A stretch of 64,000 bases of DNA from Diprion similis (lineage: Eukaryota > Arthropoda > Insecta > Hymenoptera > Diprionidae), in contig NC_060105.1 of the NCBI RefSeq assembly GCF_021155765.1, positions 4,836,001 to 4,900,000 of the forward strand, written 5' to 3'. Below the pieces are notes generated by a model. That model saw only the letters and a program-made list of their open reading frames with translations. It did no database searches and was not told the DNA's origin. A program made the translations under genes and the position numbers. Shown one piece after another: positions 1 through 14,600 of the stretch (positions are counted from its first letter, which is position 1; each line of letters opens with the position of its first letter).

Positions 1-61
1 AACGGAAACGGAAACGGAGAGGAAAAACGTAAACAAAAACAGAACGGGCTCAACGAGAGGC

Positions 62-98
62 CGTCGAGTCTAGTCGAGTCGAGTCAAGTCGAGTCTTC
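62..98. repeat. Degenerate GTCGA pentamer repeat
   Basis: The unit GTCGA recurs with single-base variants over about 37 bases close to the left edge. It lies in a GC-richer 300-base patch with no convincing gene. Confidence 0.6.
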
Positions 99-3000
99 GC
101 ACTATCGACCAGTCCTACCGGGCCTGCCTGCGGTTGCCACATAACGTGGTGCGCGAATCCAGGTGCCGCATCCCCGTCGACGTCGACGAGGAGGAGGATC
201 CTCCAACCTGAGACACGCCGGCCAATAACGCGCTTCCAAAGGTCAGAGGCCCAACTCAATATGTCGACTATCATTCGACCCTCCTCTTCCATTTGACCCC
301 GGCCGGAAATCCTTCGGAGAATAGTGGAAGATGTTGAGTATAAGTATACGTATAGGTGTATACATGTACACGATTTTTTTTCATCGTTTTACAGACGTTT
401 TACAAGAGTTATTTTCATTCTAAAGTATACATGGATAAATATATATTTACCTTACTCGTATAGAAATTGAGAATCAAGTGTCAGATTTTGGCAAACGTTC
501 TCTGAAGTTTTAAATTTTGCGAGATATACAGCTGAAAAATGGCGGCAATCGAGAAGATTGAAAAAAAAAAAAACTTTGTTCCTACGAGTTCAGCAGATTA
601 ATACGTGCGACATTAGACAATTTGGATGGACTTCGTTACTTTTTCACTCTGAGAATAGCGAGTAACTTGTGTGATTCGATCGCTATAGTTTATGGTCATC
701 ATCCCATTATACCTTATATTTAATTGTTTTCTCACTATTCTAGGCGACAACAATTTTGTGAAGAGTAACGTTATTCCAGCTCCTTACTCGTAGTTTACGA
801 TACAACGTTTCAACACTTCGTTGTTTGTAAAAAAAAAAGTTGAAATGTCTTTAAATTTGCATCGTGATGTAGGTATAATTTACCTTGGTAACGACTAATT
901 ATAGGTATACAAGAGGAAACAGGTAAAGAAAAGAAAGCAGAAGAAAAAACCGAGTATAGTTATTTATTTAACACAACAAATTATCGCCGTTTAGTTTTTA
1001 ACGAACCAAGAACCGGATGATTACGTCACTGATACCACGTGCCTCGCCTCGCCGCACGTCGGGTTGCATGCCTTGCAGGCGAACATTCAATCGACGCGAC
1101 GACACCTTTTTTTATGTTTACACATCGTATACCTTATTATACATTGTATACACACCACAGACCTGTATATATATATATACCTATGTACGGGAAGTAGAAT
1201 CCTCACCTCATTCTCATTAGCACCGCGATAAAGACGAATCTTCGTTAAAATAAGTTTGGTACGTTCGCGGGTAGGTACAAAACAGTGTTGTCACGCTTTT
1301 GTATAATTCCAACATGATTTCACACGAGACCTGAAATAGATTGTGCATACAAAACGCCACGTTCGTTAAAAATGTTTGCGACACAATCGAAATACGTACC
1401 TTATACTTACTTTGTAGATACGCGTATCCGATACTTGTGGCTTATTTTTACATTCATTTCATTTCTCAATCCGTATTACAGACGTGTTGAGAAACGCGTG
1501 ATCGACACGTGAGACGATATCGCCGCAGTACGAATAATTTAGTCACCAGGTACATTATACGCAATTAATTTTTTTTTTTATCATTTTTTCTTTTGAACAC
1601 TGGAAACTTACGTAAAAACTAAGAACTGAAGAAATCCGCATCTCGACTAACTATAATTACTTTTCATAAAATGCATTGTTTATTTCTATATTCTGTTTGC
1701 TTTTACATTGTTTCGAAAAGTAAACTTGACCCTTTCCGCGGAATGTCGCAGCCTTGAATATACATCTATGTATAGTCAAAGTCCACTGCAATGTCGATTC
1801 ATAAAGCTTAGTTCGTTCGAATCTGTTCGGTAACTGGCTGATGCCGCCACCTCGAAACAGAATCCTGAGAAACTTTCAGTCGAGTTGACAGCCGGTCAGT
1901 ACGTTGCTGTGAGTTGCAGATTTGCTCGTTCGGTAAAATCAAATTCGCGCGGTCGAGTTTGCAAAACTGCTCTTTCAGTATCTACCACTTCGACTCGATC
2001 GGTTGTATCTTTCACCGTAATTTTACGCAAAGAGAAACAGCTGCAGCCTGTAATACAGGTAATATTGACGAATTTGATAGTTCGTCATATTTTTTCTCAG
2101 TGGTAAGAATTTTTTTTATTATTCATGTTTTATTTTGTTGTGTCATCCGGAATAGTTTACGAGTTGAAATGTCGCTGCAAATACAACACATGAATTTCGT
2201 TTTTTTTTTGTTCTTTCATTTCGCATGAAACTGTTATAGAAAGTAATTAGAATTCTGTTGAGTTTGTTTTCATGCTTCTATAAATTGTGCAACAACTACT
2301 TACGTTGTCTTGCACGATATTCGAACGACGTGTAAAATGATTTACAGTTAAGAGAGACATGAAATATCGTTGAAGAAATCGAAAATTTTTTCAACTATTC
2401 CAACGCACGATTTACTTCTACGGATATACTGCACATATTTGTTCTATTTTTAAAATAGAACTGTTGATAACTATTAACACTTCACTGTAACTGATCTACG
2501 CCTTTCCACTTTGATCTAGAAGTTGAAGTATTGGATTTGATTGTCCGTAAAAGGAGACAGACATACTCAATGGATATATAACAGGGATCAAGAACAGAGC
2601 TGTAAAATTATTTTCGTAATTCACTCTTTTTTTTTTTTTTTTTTGATATATCATTAAGGAGAAAGAATTTCGTCGTGAATTTGTTGCCCAATTGCGAGAA
2701 CAAGGCTGACTGAACGTTGAACGCGTTCGTCGTTGGCAGCTTTCTGCAATTCCGATCGTGATCCGTGATCAGAAATTGATCCGGTTTCATTATCGCAAGC
2801 TCTATACGTACGTGCGAGACTTTCGACGAAGCTCGTCGCGCTTCGCAACAACCGTTGGAATTCGAGCTCAGATGTATCGCGTAATTTTACACTCTAGTCT
2901 CGTCAGCTGTGTATTGCTGCAGCGAGTTTCTTTGAAAATCGATCGATTTACGCAACTCCGTCACGCTCCTTGTGTTATTATACAGCCCCGAAGAGAATTC

Positions 3001-5420
3001 GAACGGCCGGACCTTGATTTTTGCATCGCACACACATGCAGAAACGTTTGCACGCCTGTGCACGAGAGGGGCGCGAATGCGAAATACGTAAATCAAAACC
3101 TGCAATGGCCAGAAAAAGAAATTAGCTGTGACGTCATAACGGGTTCTAGGCCTTGTTGCACAGTCCGAACACACCTACGGTGTCGATCGTCCTTATGTTA
3201 ATCAAACTGGAGCACATATCTAGACTCCGTCAAATTATCACACATCTCGACGATGATGCTCATTTTCTTATGCAATTTATAAACCCAACTTTCTATCTAT
3301 TATTTATTCGTTATTGCGTAAGCCATAACTACGGTAGTCAGATAAACGAACAAATGAAAAAGACATCCATCAAATCGGTAAAAAGATGCGGTTTTCCACC
3401 ATTGCAATCTTGGTAATGATCTGCGAAGAAAATCATTCGGATAACGTTGGTCGGGAACATTTCTATTCTTGCGCTTTCATATTTTTACCGTAAAAAAAAA
3501 AAAAAAAAAAAAAAAATTGTCATATCGGCAGACAGTACGATCAACTGAAATATCCATGATAAACGGATTATTTTGTTGAGAAGATAAATTTCACGTTGAC
3601 CAAGATTAAGCTGACTAAAAATTAATTCCGGGAAGTTTGTACTTTTATACGGTTAGTATGATGTTTTCTGGAGGCTTTCTGGTTTAACAACAAATCAGCT
3701 TTCTCGGAGAATAATTACAACGTGACTCATAAATCGATATTTGATTCAAGTATGCATCGAAGTTACACTTTGTACTGTTCCTTATGAAAAAGTGAATGTG
3801 GTTAAGAAGAAAAAAGAAAAAGAAATGGAGACATGACTTTATTACGCGCAGTATGTTATTATGCGGGGCAATTATAATACATATCATAAATAACCGGACG
3901 ATATGTACGCGATATGATCAAAGATTTTGACTGGTAAATCTGCGGCTTGAATATTTCGTCAATTAGCTGCACGCGTGCACGTATATCTTATGTTACATGT
4001 AAGGTAGTACAAATCATGGATGTATCGTGAGGGTAATCGAAACTCACGTCAACGTCAAGCTAATCTTGTTTAATGGACGACGTGTGTTAGCTGACGTAAT
4101 TATGGGCCAGGTGACAGATCATAGATCGATGTTCTTCATCTTCTCCCGAAAGATGTTTAAGAAAATGATTCAAAACGATTCGAATGCGTCCTTCTACAAT
4201 TATGAACAGGAATATCAAAGAGCGGACTTACGGCCTAAAAGAGATAGATAGAGAGATATAGTTCGTTATGTCCATAGCGATATTGGACACGTACATAAAG
4301 ACAGAAAATTAATACAGAATACATCAAGAAAAACAGAAAAAGCAAGTAAGCAGACAGAAAAAATAATAACTTAAAACAGGTAAAATCGGAAAACGGAAAT
4401 AAAGAAAAGAAATTAAAGTAGATTACGGTGGAGAGTACGATAGTAGATTAAAATAAGGAATGAGATACAATAAAGTTAGAGTTATAGATAATAGGTAGAG
4501 TTGAATTGAGAGAAATATGAGAAGTGAGAAACAGGCTACCAGTGTTATGATTGAGCTGTCACACAGATCAATGAAAATTAGGCCAATCCCGCGAAAATTC
4601 GAAATCGAAAAGGTGCTTCCGAAGCGCTGCCTAAAAAGTGGAATAGTGACGAAGATCTCTTACGGCTGATCGAAGAGAATCCCAGAAATATATACATATA
4701 CAATAGAGGGGAAGAGAGAGGAAGAGAGAGATATCGAGGAGGGGAGACTTCGTGAGAACGAAAAGGAAGGTGCGAAGCAACGAGGAGATCGTAACCGATA
4801 ATTGCTCCAAATTGAGCAAGGCTTTTTCGACTCGAAGGCTGCAACTGAATTCTCTAGTGGACGCGAGGCGAGCCTCCTCCGCATTATATCGACGCGCAGC
4901 TCGCAATGCGCCGGCAAAACGAACCGGCCAATCACAAGACGGCTCCCATTTGTCCATCCGTCTTCGACCAGTCAGAGAGCCGACCGATGACTCGTATCGA
5001 CCAACCAGGGGGTGGCTGGCATGCGCGGCAATTATTCGGGCCAAAAACTGGGTCAGAATACGCAACAGTTGGAGGTTCGCCGTGTAGGTGTAGCTCCTTT
5101 CGGAGAGGAGAGGAGAGGAGAGAAGAGGGCCACGCTTACTTTCCTTGGGAGGGATGCAGGTGGTGGGGTGGACCGTTTGTCGCGTACCGACTGGACACAA
5201 ACGCTTGATGTATAAGGTATCCGGCAAACTATTGGAATTGCCACTCTGCAATGATCGTCATCTGGTGGACAAAAATCAATCCAATGCAACCAGGCTGACA
5301 GCTGACCGTTGACCGTATCTTTTCGCGTGTGGGTGGTTAAACGAGTATCTTATTAATTATTTTCAACTGATTTATACGATATGAGTGATTTAAAAGCCCA
5401 AGAATTAAGAATTGAGTCCG

Positions 5421-5729
5421 TTAACCCTAGTAGGTCCGGGGGGGGGGGGGGGGTCGCACCAAACATTTTTCAAACTCCTCGTAGAGTCTCTTAGTCATGA
5501 AAATGGGCCTCTTGGCGCCATTCTTCATGCAAAAAAAAAGGACTTGTTTAACATTTTTGGTTAGGAAAACTGAGAGATCTTTTCTGCTATCCTAATAAAA
5601 ACCATTTGATATTTTTTTTTTATATTTTCAGGATTCATTTTTGAAGTAAAATATTATGTTTGGGGTAAAATTCATCCCGTGTGACCGTACGTTATGCCAT
5701 TCTACTGAGGTGTGACTTATTGGGGTTAA
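5421..5729. mobile_element. Candidate piggyBac-like miniature inverted-repeat element
   Basis: The segment is bounded by TTAA on both sides. The left end reads TTAACCCTAGTAGGTC and the reverse complement of the right end reads TTAACCCCAATAAGTC, matching at 13 of 16 positions. A second similar block follows on each side (GTCGCACC left, GTCACACC right), but on the left the two blocks are separated by a run of 16 G. TTAA flanks and CCC-starting termini are characteristic of piggyBac elements. At 309 bp there is no room for a transposase, so it would be non-autonomous. The pairing of ends was found by eye and could be chance. Confidence 0.45.
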
Positions 5730-8591
5730 AATGTAAACCTTAGATTATGAGGTGATAAAATTGCGCCAACTACCAGGCTCTGACGTAATGAGGACATTTT
5801 ACAATAATCGACTAGCCTCTGAAAATTTATATCTTGAAATAGATTCGCCAGAGTGACTGAATTATCTGCATGAACTCGCACGTGCTAGCTTTTTTTTTTT
5901 TAACCTCGCCCACGGTAAGGTTTCATTGTCTGCACGATTGCGTGAGTTCGCAGCTTCGAAGTTATACCGGAAGAAGGAAATGTTCAGCGATCCGATCCAC
6001 TTCGATCAGTCACGATCAACGCCGCACTCTTGATGATTCGTTGCGAGTGCCGATTCGTCGGCTAATTTGCCAAGCGTGAGTTTTTGCTCTGTCACGTTTT
6101 TTTTTTTTTTTTTCATATTAACGATTCATTGTAGGCACTTTTTATGCAAAAATTCGACGTTATGTAATTACTGTACCGACTGTGACTTTATGTTTACTGT
6201 ATCGTTGACTATTTGACGAAAACGTTTCTCTTATTTTTTTATTCCTTCCATCTTGACGAAAAAATTAACGGCACGGCTGCCCGGAAATCAGCCGGAACAA
6301 ACGAGATTTTACGACAATAGACGAGACTATTAAGAGGTCGGTGAGGCGGATCGTTAAAATTACGAAATTCTACTCGAAGATGATGGAGGATTTAATTTAA
6401 AGCCTGCTTGTGCTAATACTGCGAGTGAAAATTGTCTGCGGGAAATTGAGATCTAGTTTACGTACAATGAGGAAGACGGTTTTATGCTTCAAAGAAGTTA
6501 TTGCCAATGCATGTCACGCCGGCGTGTGGCTGATGCTGGTAAAACGTTGCTAACGAAACGCCATTCGGCTAAACTAACGCTGGCAGCTGTAAAACCGACA
6601 CTTTATGGCGTTGCAAAATTCGTTTCAGCGGTGTTTGTTTTCCGTTACCTCACTTTCAGTGAATTTGAATCCTTCCATAGAGAAAATCATTGTACATAAT
6701 AACCGTAAGGTGGATTCAGGCGAGAGAACACCTCGAGAAGTCCTCGGCCCTTTTCCTTGATGACAATCTCTTCAACCTTGCCTTTCTCTCTATTGTAATT
6801 ATGATCAGTTTCGACCTACATGTTTATTCCGATTTTGAAACCAAGTGACGAGTGAACTTCAGGCCACGATTTGCTGCGACATTCCTTAGAAAATTGAACG
6901 CGAAGATCATCTCGTCGAGGTACACGTTGAAGTGGTAAATAGGAGAAGGTCTGAGCGAGGATAAGCCGTTTTTAATGGTGGAAAGAATTGAATCTGCAGA
7001 TGTTTGTTTCTTTTTCTTTTTTGTGCCTTCGTGTAGAAACGGTTTTCGATGAAAATCGACACTATTTCATGAAATCGTAAAATCGTCTTACTTATTTTCT
7101 GCACATTGTACCTACACGTGCAACCACTCCGGCGGTAATAACGTTTAACCTGATGAACCAAAATATCGGGTTTCATAATCGGCCGAGAGTCAAGTGCACG
7201 TTTGTATAGTACAAGTTGGATTACGAAATGCGACGTACATGTTAAAATGTTTCATTAATAGACCGCGTTACATACAAGGATTCTTTTACGCGGTCCATTC
7301 AAGCAGAATCGTGAACGTGGGAAAACCGTCTCTACTCTACGCTAATATTTATTCATGCTTATTCTTGATCATATTATCACAATAGCTGGACTCGATCTTG
7401 GCGTAATAGGTACGAGGTAATGCAGTAGGTGGGTAAGTACATTTCGACATTTCTTACTTTCTGCAGTGGATGTACCAGAATCCTCGAATTTCGAAAATTT
7501 CTTCGACTTCTTAACGATGTCCTGACAATTTGTAAATTCGCATATAGAACGCAGTTCACGTCTTTTATTATTCGACTTGTATAAAAGTGGAAAATCCCGA
7601 TCTTACTCGAGTACAAATTGAATGCAATCGAGAGCAATTCGCCGTCGATCACGTAGATCAGGGTAAACCTGCCGCACGCGAGAATGTCCGGGGAATCGTG
7701 TGAACGAGCGAAAGTTGATATTTACGATTCAGGATGCAATATTCAACTCGTGTACATGCACTCTACGTTATCTCATAGGATCAGGGTCGTTCGTTGGTCG
7801 CTGTGAGGATTTTTTGCCCGGAGGCGCCCTCAGGATTGAGGGAAAAATCTAGTGAGAGGGATGATTGATCCTTGGGGAAAAAAACATACGAACACTGCAC
7901 AGAGCATTAAAATCAGACGATATGCACGGAGCTACAATTATTATTTTACAATTGAATTGTATATACCTATCTGGAGTATAAAACTCGAGCGAGTATGCCT
8001 ACAAGGTAATTGGAAATAGATCAGGGCGCTCGATCCCGTCGTCGTTGAGCGGGATAATAACATTGATTTGTTCCTATCGTATACTGCAGCTTAGTTAGTT
8101 ACTTAGTTTGTAGGATTTTCTGATCCATATCGACGAAGACAAGAACCATACGAACCATCAAGCTACTTCCGCGTCTAAAGCGCATATTAAAATAGATATT
8201 AGCAACAGATTTCGAGAGCGTGTGCAGGTCATATTGATCCGGCACTTCGTGATTTCATTGTTCAAGCCGGAGTACGTAATGAGATATACTATAAGCAAAG
8301 CTATCGGTTCCCGGTATCTCTGCAGCAAAGTGTTTACACTCGCGGTAATCCGAAGAGCGATGTTAGAACCGGTCGAACCGATCGAACGTCGAACAGGAAT
8401 TACGTTGGTATTTATACAGTCATCGATACGGAGAAAAATTCTACCATCTGTGCAGATTATAGCAAAAGGACTTTTTGTGATCGATATTCGCTGCACTCGG
8501 GAGGATTATTGATGATGACGGTGATTCTGGAGCGCACCTAGAGTGCAACACTGACGTTGTTCACAATCTGATTGTAAAAACTAGAGTGAGT

Positions 8592-8645
8592 GAGAGAGAG
8601 AGAGAGAGAGATGAAGAAAAGAAAAGAAAAGAAAAGAAAAGAAAA
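8592..8645. repeat. GA dinucleotide then GAAAA pentamer repeats
   Basis: A perfect GA run at about 8592-8611 is followed at once by several GAAAA units to about 8645. This is a compound microsatellite in intergenic DNA. Confidence 0.85.
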
Positions 8646-11600
8646 GAGAAAAAATATGTTGTAGGCAGTACGTGAGTCGTGCTGACCTAGATAAGTGTAC
8701 CTAGGAGATGTTTCTGTCGCGGTTACAGAGCGCGATGCCTTTCGCTCACGTAAGTGAGGCTGCACTGAGGCTGTTTGACGCCTCGCGTCTCTACGGATAA
8801 TCTTACGCGTATCCGTGAATCTATATTTCTATGACTAAATACGTGCTGCCTCAATTTTGCTACTGTGTGTGATGATCGACCAATGCGATGCCTTTCCGAG
8901 TCTCGCTCTGTCGAGAATCAAGAAAACTGGATAAAAAATTCAGGGGGAAAAAAGTGTCCTCGAGTCTATAGCGGAAAGAAATCACGCGTACGATAATTAA
9001 TTAAACTCCGGTTTAACAGCCGGAATTTAATTCTCAAAAATTCAACAGGCACACATGACTGAAAATTATTCGACATTGACGAATTTAATTCCGTTTATAT
9101 TTCGCATTGGAAACTTATTATACATCGAGTATTACAATGAGCGATCCGGAGAGCAGAGTCAAGGATAATTCACGCGAAGCGGATGGAAACCCGGGTCTAG
9201 TTCAAGAAACGGGAAGAAACTTCTAACGCAAATTGAATAAACAAAGAACAACAAAAAAAAAAAAAAAAAAAAAAAGAAAAGAAAGAAAGAAAGAAGAAAG
9301 AACTGAAGCGGTTCGGAAATGTCGAGGAAAGGTCCAACAGGTATATATATCTACACATATAAAAAAAAATAGTTGGGATCAAATTAAAGTTATTAAACCT
9401 ACAGGCGCCGCACCTTTCACCGAAGTATAATATAAGTAGCAGCAGCTCTCACGAGTCTGGTCAATGTCAGACGTCAAAACGCAGTCAGCCCAGCCTCCAA
9501 ACTCTTGATAAAGTCGTTCGCCGTTAAATTTTTTATTCTCTCTTTCTTTCTTTTTCTTCGTACATGATATAAGTCTGCTGTGCCTAAACACTGTTTTTGC
9601 TCGCTTATATAGGTGTACAATAATTTCATTAGTTACCGTTCGCGCTGGCGTACGCCGAGCAAGGACAATGATACGGTAGTCAGCCTCGCGGCGAAGCTAT
9701 TACCTCGAAGACGATCTCGATTATAATAGGATAGTAGCTAGGTAATAACAGCGGCTTCGAGATTGAAATAGGCTTCACTGCCCGAAGACACCTGCTCCTG
9801 CTTTTGTATACATTCCTGCTGATCGCTGTACACGTCGGTCCTTTCACGTTTTAAAGAAGGATGTCACGTGTCATATTTTATTTTACCGATTTTCTCAAGA
9901 GTGCATTTTTAAAAATAGAATTTTTCAGATATTTACGGAAGACGAAAAGCGAAAGTGCTATTTTAGCTGTATAAAATGAATTGAAGAAGAAAGTAAATAT
10001 ATGAGATCGAAAAACAAATATAGTTACGGAAATAACGGGTCTTGCCTTCTCAATTTTTTTAGCCTATTTTTAGTTACGAATATGCGAAACGACTGTTATA
10101 CCAACAGCGTAAAATGTAAAATCAAATGCAAATCTCTCTTCGTATATACGTAGAGGCAGGCGGTTAACACACGTCGATTCAATTCACGGTGAAACGTTGA
10201 TCGCAAGCTGCAGACCGTAGAGAGACCAGTTCGTTTTCAACATTTTCTGTAATACAAACTAGCTGCAGAGCAAACGATGCAAAGAGATCGGCTATCCGTG
10301 ATGTAAGAAAGTGTTACTCGACTGTAATATTTCCTCATCCCTATTCAACGCGCTACAGTTTCAACGACGAGCAAAGATGCTCGAACGTGTAGAATGAATG
10401 CCTACTTCGCATATGTAGGTTGGTAGGTACGTACAACGTATACGTCTAACAAGACAAATACTCCCGCATCTTACCCTGCGACTGATGATTTTATTTCTTT
10501 GAAAAAGATTCGTATATTTCTATAATATTTCACCGAGAGATTGACTTTCGTGGAGATAAATCTGTTAGACGCCTTCGATCATGTCAACTACAACGGTATT
10601 GCGTAAGTCTTATATATATATATATATAATATATACCTATACCACGGGAGTTGCAAGTAGTGATTGTAATTTTTGCAAGCGTAGATTCTTCCGCCTTTCT
10701 ATCACTTCCGGTCCGATAAATTAAATAGTTTATAGAAATCGTTATAACGGGCGTTTACACGGATCCTTTAAAGGCCTTTCAGCCGTCTTACCGTTAAACG
10801 CATGCAGATCGTTCGTACCTACATCGAGAGAAAATTGGATCGTGAACCGCACGTAATACATGACGGGCATAACAAACAGTATCCTTTTCTCCTTGTTGCC
10901 CAGATCGAGAGTTTGGCGTTGGCTGGTATATATACGGACCTCTACCTACCACCTATCTCGACGTCGAATCTACGCGTGTAGTAAGCATAACTTATTACGT
11001 CCGTTTGTCGTTGTAAGCGGATTACTTTATACTTATACCAACACTCAGATCCCGGCTATACAATGTAATACGTTATATTCGCGTGTGCAACTTTGACCTA
11101 TAGATGGAGGCTAAAATTGCAATGCCGCCAGCTATAATAATAGCAGCAGCAGCAGCAGCAGCCATCATGACTCGTGAACTTGATGCTTCGCGGTTTGTCT
11201 GTAAAGGAAAGTTGACCGGCTCTAGGTACCTACCTAATGTTTTAAGCTCCGCAAATGATCGATTTGTCGCATGTAACAGAACTGATTGTGAGATAACTGT
11301 AAGCGTCGATTCGAGTCACTGCAATAATGAATTGCGCAATTACGAACTATCGATGCGACACTCGATACATGTTTTACAGCTGTTCGATCTTTTGGCACGT
11401 CAAAATTTAGCTGCCCCTTTTTTTTCTTTTTTTTTTTCAACTGAAACGTGACCTTTTTTTTTGATTTTCACCTATTCTCAATTGCTACTATATATGTGTA
11501 TGTATTAGGGTGTTTCAGAAAAAAATAGTTGCTATTTTCCACCATAGGCAGCGGCAAAAAAGTTTGAAATCGTAAATTATTTTTTTTTTTTAAACCATAA

Positions 11601-14600
11601 TATATATGTATATGAATGTATAAATCTTGTCACGGAATTTTCATTCTTCGTGCAGTTACAGGTATGTACACAGACATGTAGTACAACGTCTACTTTTCAC
11701 GTGACTCTTGTACCGGCACAACCGTCACTATAGGAAGTAAAAGCACCGAGTTACCGATGCGCTCCAGTGTCTTGAGATATTCGGTTACTTCGCTCGCCGA
11801 TTTCTCGCTGAAACGCCGAGTCACACGGTCTTAGGTTCAATTCATATCGAAATACTAATAGCTGATAGTTCGTGGTAAAAAAAAGCTCGCTGAACTGAAT
11901 TCAAGTCTTATGTTGTAACGTAACTTACCGATTTTCTTATTTTTCCTTCTAATCTTGTCGCAAAATGAAAATAAAACGGTTTTTTCTCTACACAAAATAC
12001 AAACAATAAATAAACAATAAAATGAAACCATTTTTTTTTTGTCAATAGTTGCCAGTATTTCAAAGCTTTTTATCACGATAACTTGCAGCTTTATTAAACA
12101 GCTGGAATGAAATATGTATATATATCTACATTATACAGATGATGGTTTCACCGTTGCTTGACACAATGTAAGCACGATGATCTCGAATGTAGCAAGTGTA
12201 TAAATTCAAACAACCTTATATACAATGCTTATAATCGCAAAAGATCATCGTCATCGGGCACTTGTAAAATATGCCCGCAATTCTTTTGATGGCTGAACGC
12301 ATTAATTTCGGTCCATTGTGCTGGAGGATGTTATTCTCGCGTATAAAAGGCGACCAGGAAGACGGTTCAATTATCAAGTTTGACATTACCGTAACTTTTT
12401 CTTCTTTTCTCTGATTGTGTGTAATATGTATGATTATTTTGTCTAACCTTTCGCCGAGCGTGTTGAAAATAATTCAAGTATGGAGGCGATGAATTCTCGG
12501 TGTCGCAGCAGGTGATCTACGCATATTACAGCCTTTAACGATTATATTATCCACGCGATACAGCAAGGAACCATTTGTAGTTTCGTAATTTGCCTGTGCA
12601 TATAAAGTCCGCAGGTTGTACTTTATTCGTGTAAAAATACAACCGTATAGTCACGCATTGCGAGGTCGCAATTCATGCGCCCACCCTTACTTACTCCTCC
12701 GATTAATCCGACGAAAATATCGCAATACCAGTTGTGAAATAACCGATGATCGGAAATCTTCCTTCCTCGTCGAACTCGCCTCTGGAATCGTTCAAAAAGT
12801 ATTTTCTACGTTTAGTCAATGAAATGTTAAAACTCATCTCAATATTTGCAAATTTTTTTCTCTCAACTAACATGCTGCTGATAATTTTACCGTGACTAAC
12901 AAAATTTCAGATAGAAATCTAAAAACGTTTTCATTTCAACGTTGAACTGAACAATTTAGAGGGGAATAAAGTGTAAAGTGGTTGCATAAATCCGCATTGA
13001 ATCTGTCAAGTTTTGTGTTTGTATACAAAAAATGAGCAGAACCGAGCAAATTTATTTCATTCCATACATTAACTTTCGTGAAAAAATTAAAAAAAAAAAA
13101 AAACAAATTCGTGGTTTATGTAAATGAAAATCCAATTAATCGCAACAACTTTCGCCCTCCTTTGTTCTTTGTCGTCCTCCTTCTCCATCCCCCCTTTTTT
13201 TTATTATACTTACCCGGTTCTTTTATTAATTAATTGCTCCTTTTCTCATGCGGCGGCGGCCTGTTTCGCGAGACGTCGAGGCAAAAAATGGTTTGTTGTG
13301 CCCGTTTTTGTGCAACATGCATAGCAGCAGGCCGAGGGAATGCAGCGAAACTACGTCCGAGGGTGGAGGCGGTTATTGCACAACCGCGAGTCGCCGCTCT
13401 GATCGGCATTACGCCCGGGTTTGCACGCTCAAGTATTCGCCAACGAGCTTTTGCACATGCACCGTATGCACCCACAGACGCAGTTGCAGTCCAGACCGGA
13501 TTCGGCGATTCCTTCGCGTCCGCAGCGCCGAGGCAGAATTACATGCTCGTTATTCGACCGTTACTCACTCTGGTCCAACCTGTTTCTTAATACAAAAATC
13601 CTTCGCAAATTTCCGGCATCGCCCTAGTCGAAGTCTCCGAAATATAATACATATATATTATACTGTGTAAAGGAAATAGAATATTTTTTTTCTCTCAAAA
13701 TTCAAGTCGAGAATATTATGCTGTCTAAGTTTCAGGCTCTTAATATTAATATTTTTATTATATTTATTATATTTAATTAATTTTTTGAGGAATTAAACGC
13801 TCTTGAAAAATTATTTTCTGATAAATTCAATCGTTCAAAAGTTATTCAATTAAATAAATTTAACTTTGACGTTGAATCAGTTTTCAACGAGTAAATTTAT
13901 TAGAAAATAATGATAGACTTTTTTTTACGTCAAATCTAATTAGAAGTGTTATTATTCGTAGTATAATTACGCCGTCTCGATACTACAGCTGTAAAGCGTA
14001 TCGACAGCTATAATAATGCATAAAAATATTTTCGATACGAATTATAGGTATGTAGGTATGTATATTGTGGGGGGGATACGTAGCTGTGAATCAACGTGAC
14101 CGTGAGATTGACATTTCAGTTTTGACAAACGGTTGTTGGTATCTGTACCGCTTTCATATCCTTGAACCATTTGGGAGAGAATGAAAAATTTAAACCAACT
14201 ACTGTTTTCGATCTCGCTGCGTTAAAATTTTGGAATGCAAAAGAGCGAGGCAATCTTTTGCATATATGTATTTTTTTTTTTTTTTTTTTTTTTTCGATGT
14301 AACGAGGAACGGGACGGGCGAAGAAAAACCGATTTTTATCTCGCTGGAGCACTTGGGCCTGACAATTGAATTCATCGGCATCCCTCGAACTCGGACCCCG
14401 TGTGTCTGCAACACGCGTGTCCTAATTCCAGTTGGTTATGTATCCGAAGGATCTGGTATGCGCCTAGCATATACACTGTGTGTATATAACATATATCTGG
14501 TGCGAGGTAATCGAGGCAATCCAGTGGCTCGTAAATACCGTCTAAAAGGTTCGAATTGAAAAACTGTGGCACACAAATTGGCATCAATACCTCTAGTAGT

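Noticed and set aside
2758-3201. 147-codon plus-strand frame
   Set aside because: The composition is Arg/Cys/Ser-rich without domain similarity, and an opposing 95-codon frame covers the same bases.
4631-5251. 206-codon minus-strand frame and overlapping plus-strand frames
   Set aside because: The translation is low-complexity Ser/Leu/Arg from GA-rich repeats, several frames are open at once, and no family is recognised.
11104-11451. 115-codon frame with an Ala run from a GCA repeat
   Set aside because: The frame is held open by the trinucleotide repeat and a T run; there is no similarity or promoter.
11508-11530. TAGGGTGTTTCAG resembling the end of a mariner-like element
   Set aside because: I found no matching inverted end downstream, so a single short motif is not enough.
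13230-13670. Four overlapping frames of 68-140 codons in a GC-rich patch
   Set aside because: All are open because GC-rich sequence has few stops. No splice chain or recognisable protein is present.
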